This document shows positions 63,135 to 64,000 of a DNA stretch of 64,000 nucleotides, one piece after another. The number at the start of each line of letters is the position of its first letter. Within the stretch, counting starts at the first letter, position 1. The notes under the pieces were generated by a model. That model was not told the DNA's origin. It saw only the letters and a program-made list of their open reading frames with translations, and did not search any database. The position numbers were made by a program, and so were the translations under genes. The stretch covers positions 1,178,001 through 1,242,000 of the forward strand of contig NZ_JACVAB010000001.1 in NCBI RefSeq assembly GCF_014851585.1. The letters run 5' to 3'. This DNA comes from Agrobacterium sp. AGB01 (GTDB taxonomy: Bacteria; Pseudomonadota; Alphaproteobacteria; Rhizobiales; Rhizobiaceae).

Positions 63135-64000
63135 GTGTTTGGCATTCCTGACGCCCGGCGTTTGCCGCGGCTAGCTGTATTGATTGTTCTTTTGTCGCTC
63201 AGTGCTTTGTGTGCCGTGCCTTCGTTGGCGCTATCGCAGGATGGAGTACCGGCGGATGCGTCGTCACCGATTGAGCAGATGCGGACCGACCTGCAAAACA
63301 ACAAGGCTGCACTTGGTAACCTGGCAGAGACCGTTGAAGCGGCAAAAGATGATGATGCCAGACTGGTGGACCTTAAGGCCCAGTCCGATGCCATTGCGTC
63401 CAACGCGGTTAAATCTTCGGTCAGCCTGCGCCCACGTTTTGAGGCCGCCAAGACCCGTCTCGATGAACTTGGCGAACCGCCGAAGGATGGCCAACCGCCA
63501 GAAGCGCCGATCGTCACCGAAGAGCGCAGCCGTTTGATTGCCGAGAGAGCTGACATCAATGCGCTGACGGGCGAGGCGGAACAACTGTCCACGCAGGCCA
63601 GTCAGTTGTCCAACCACATTACAGATCTGCGCCGGTCTCTTTTCAAGGATACGCTTTTCAAGCGCACCGAGATTTCGCTGAATGTGTTTTCGGCTGCCGG
63701 TTCGTCGCTGGTCAACGAAGTGTCGTCCTTCCAGCGGGTGGTTGGCAGTTGGTGGACCTTCGTGTGGAACTACAAGCCGCTTCAACTGCTGTCTGCTATC
63801 TTCCTGTCGTTGCTGGCCGCCATGCTGTTTCTGGTCGGCGGCTACAAGTTCCTTGGCAGCCACATGGAACGCAGTGCCTTCTCGGGCGAGCCGGGTTATA
63901 TCCGCCGCCTTTCGGTGGCCTTCTGGTCCACCATGGTGCAATCGGCCACAGTCGTTGCCTTCCTGGTGGCATCGGCGTTTTTGCTTGAAAACTTCAATGT
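63135..64000 (+). CDS. DUF3772 mechanosensitive channel protein (5' part, cut by window end)
   Basis: The frame stays open for 288 codons to the end of the window. It starts with GTG at 63135 (FGIPDARRLPRLAVLIVLLS, signal sequence; GGAAAGG upstream); ATG at 63081 is an alternative. The first periplasmic region (about residues 45-200, with IEQMRTDLQNNKAALGNLAE, then coiled segments and ERSRLIAERADINALTGEAEQL) matches the DUF3772 N-terminal domain of large MscS-like channels. Membrane spans start at about 215 (LLSAIFLSLLAAMLFLVGGYK). The channel pore domain must lie beyond the window. Confidence 0.85.
   Translation, partial: MFGIPDARRLPRLAVLIVLLSLSALCAVPSLALSQDGVPADASSPIEQMRTDLQNNKAALGNLAETVEAAKDDDARLVDLKAQSDAIASNAVKSSVSLRPRFEAAKTRLDELGEPPKDGQPPEAPIVTEERSRLIAERADINALTGEAEQLSTQASQLSNHITDLRRSLFKDTLFKRTEISLNVFSAAGSSLVNEVSSFQRVVGSWWTFVWNYKPLQLLSAIFLSLLAAMLFLVGGYKFLGSHMERSAFSGEPGYIRRLSVAFWSTMVQSATVVAFLVASAFLLENFN

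Overview
The window looks like chromosomal DNA of an alphaproteobacterium of the order Rhizobiales, most likely a member of the Rhizobiaceae (Agrobacterium/Rhizobium-like). This rests on protein similarity recognised by eye (a short ProS without the editing insertion, LolC/LolD, PleD, GatB), on the divK-pleD-rpmG order, on the trans-amidation operon genes gatC/gatA/gatB, on an NDUFA12-type complex I subunit, and on regulatory words typical of the group: a perfect GAAC-N7-GAAC SOS box before dinB, a perfect TTAA-N7-TTAA CtrA box, and a GGAAC-N17-CGTTT EcfG-type promoter. No database search was run. Most of the window is ordinary, densely packed housekeeping sequence. There is no prophage, insertion sequence, CRISPR array or rRNA operon.

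Layout. 0-8 kb: proS, the LolC/LolD lipoprotein exporter, an unannotated 28-codon membrane peptide gene, and dnaE. 7.7-13.9 kb: a YkuD L,D-transpeptidase, dinB with its SOS box, a DUF3572 gene, the cell-cycle regulators divK and pleD, a 1.06-kb AT-rich intergenic stretch with a long RNA-like hairpin, and rpmG. 14-25.7 kb (minus strand): MFS transporter, NUDIX, DUF983, rnr, topA, dprA, plsY, then pyrC-pyrB, where the PyrC homologue has lost its metal-binding histidines. 26-31.8 kb: LysE exporter, AidB-like dehydrogenase, an AAA-type NTPase, a TetR regulator, a CtrA-box small gene cluster, ruvX and a UPF0173 hydrolase. 31.9-39.9 kb: gatC, gatA and gatB interspersed with four GNAT acetyltransferase genes, a YjhX/UPF0386 gene, NDUFA12 and DUF2155.

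40-49.5 kb: the minus-strand series aroQ-accB-accC-aat (dehydroquinase, biotin carboxyl carrier, biotin carboxylase, Leu/Phe-tRNA transferase), a DsbA-like thioredoxin, an aminotransferase, an ArsR regulator divergent from two dimeric alpha-beta barrel (NIPSNAP/ABM) genes, and an ECF sigma/anti-sigma pair divergent from a DUF4394 gene. 49.5-58.6 kb: rne with an acidic, repetitive protein and a long leader, the AmiC-type amidase, PBP1a, and prfB with the classical programmed +1 frameshift. 58.8-64 kb: a periplasmic protein, nadK, a PhzF-family isomerase, several very small genes (one behind an EcfG-type promoter), tRNA-Lys(CUU), a GlsB/YeaQ membrane protein, and the 5' part of a DUF3772 mechanosensitive channel that runs off the window.

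The most interesting leads are small. The 28-codon single-pass membrane peptide behind SOS-like repeats could be a functional analogue of Caulobacter SidA. The ECF sigma/anti-sigma/DUF4394 module has mirror-image promoter elements. The EcfG-promoter orphan gene, the CtrA-box small-protein cluster, the pseudo-dihydroorotase and several unexplained palindromic intergenic elements also deserve a second look.
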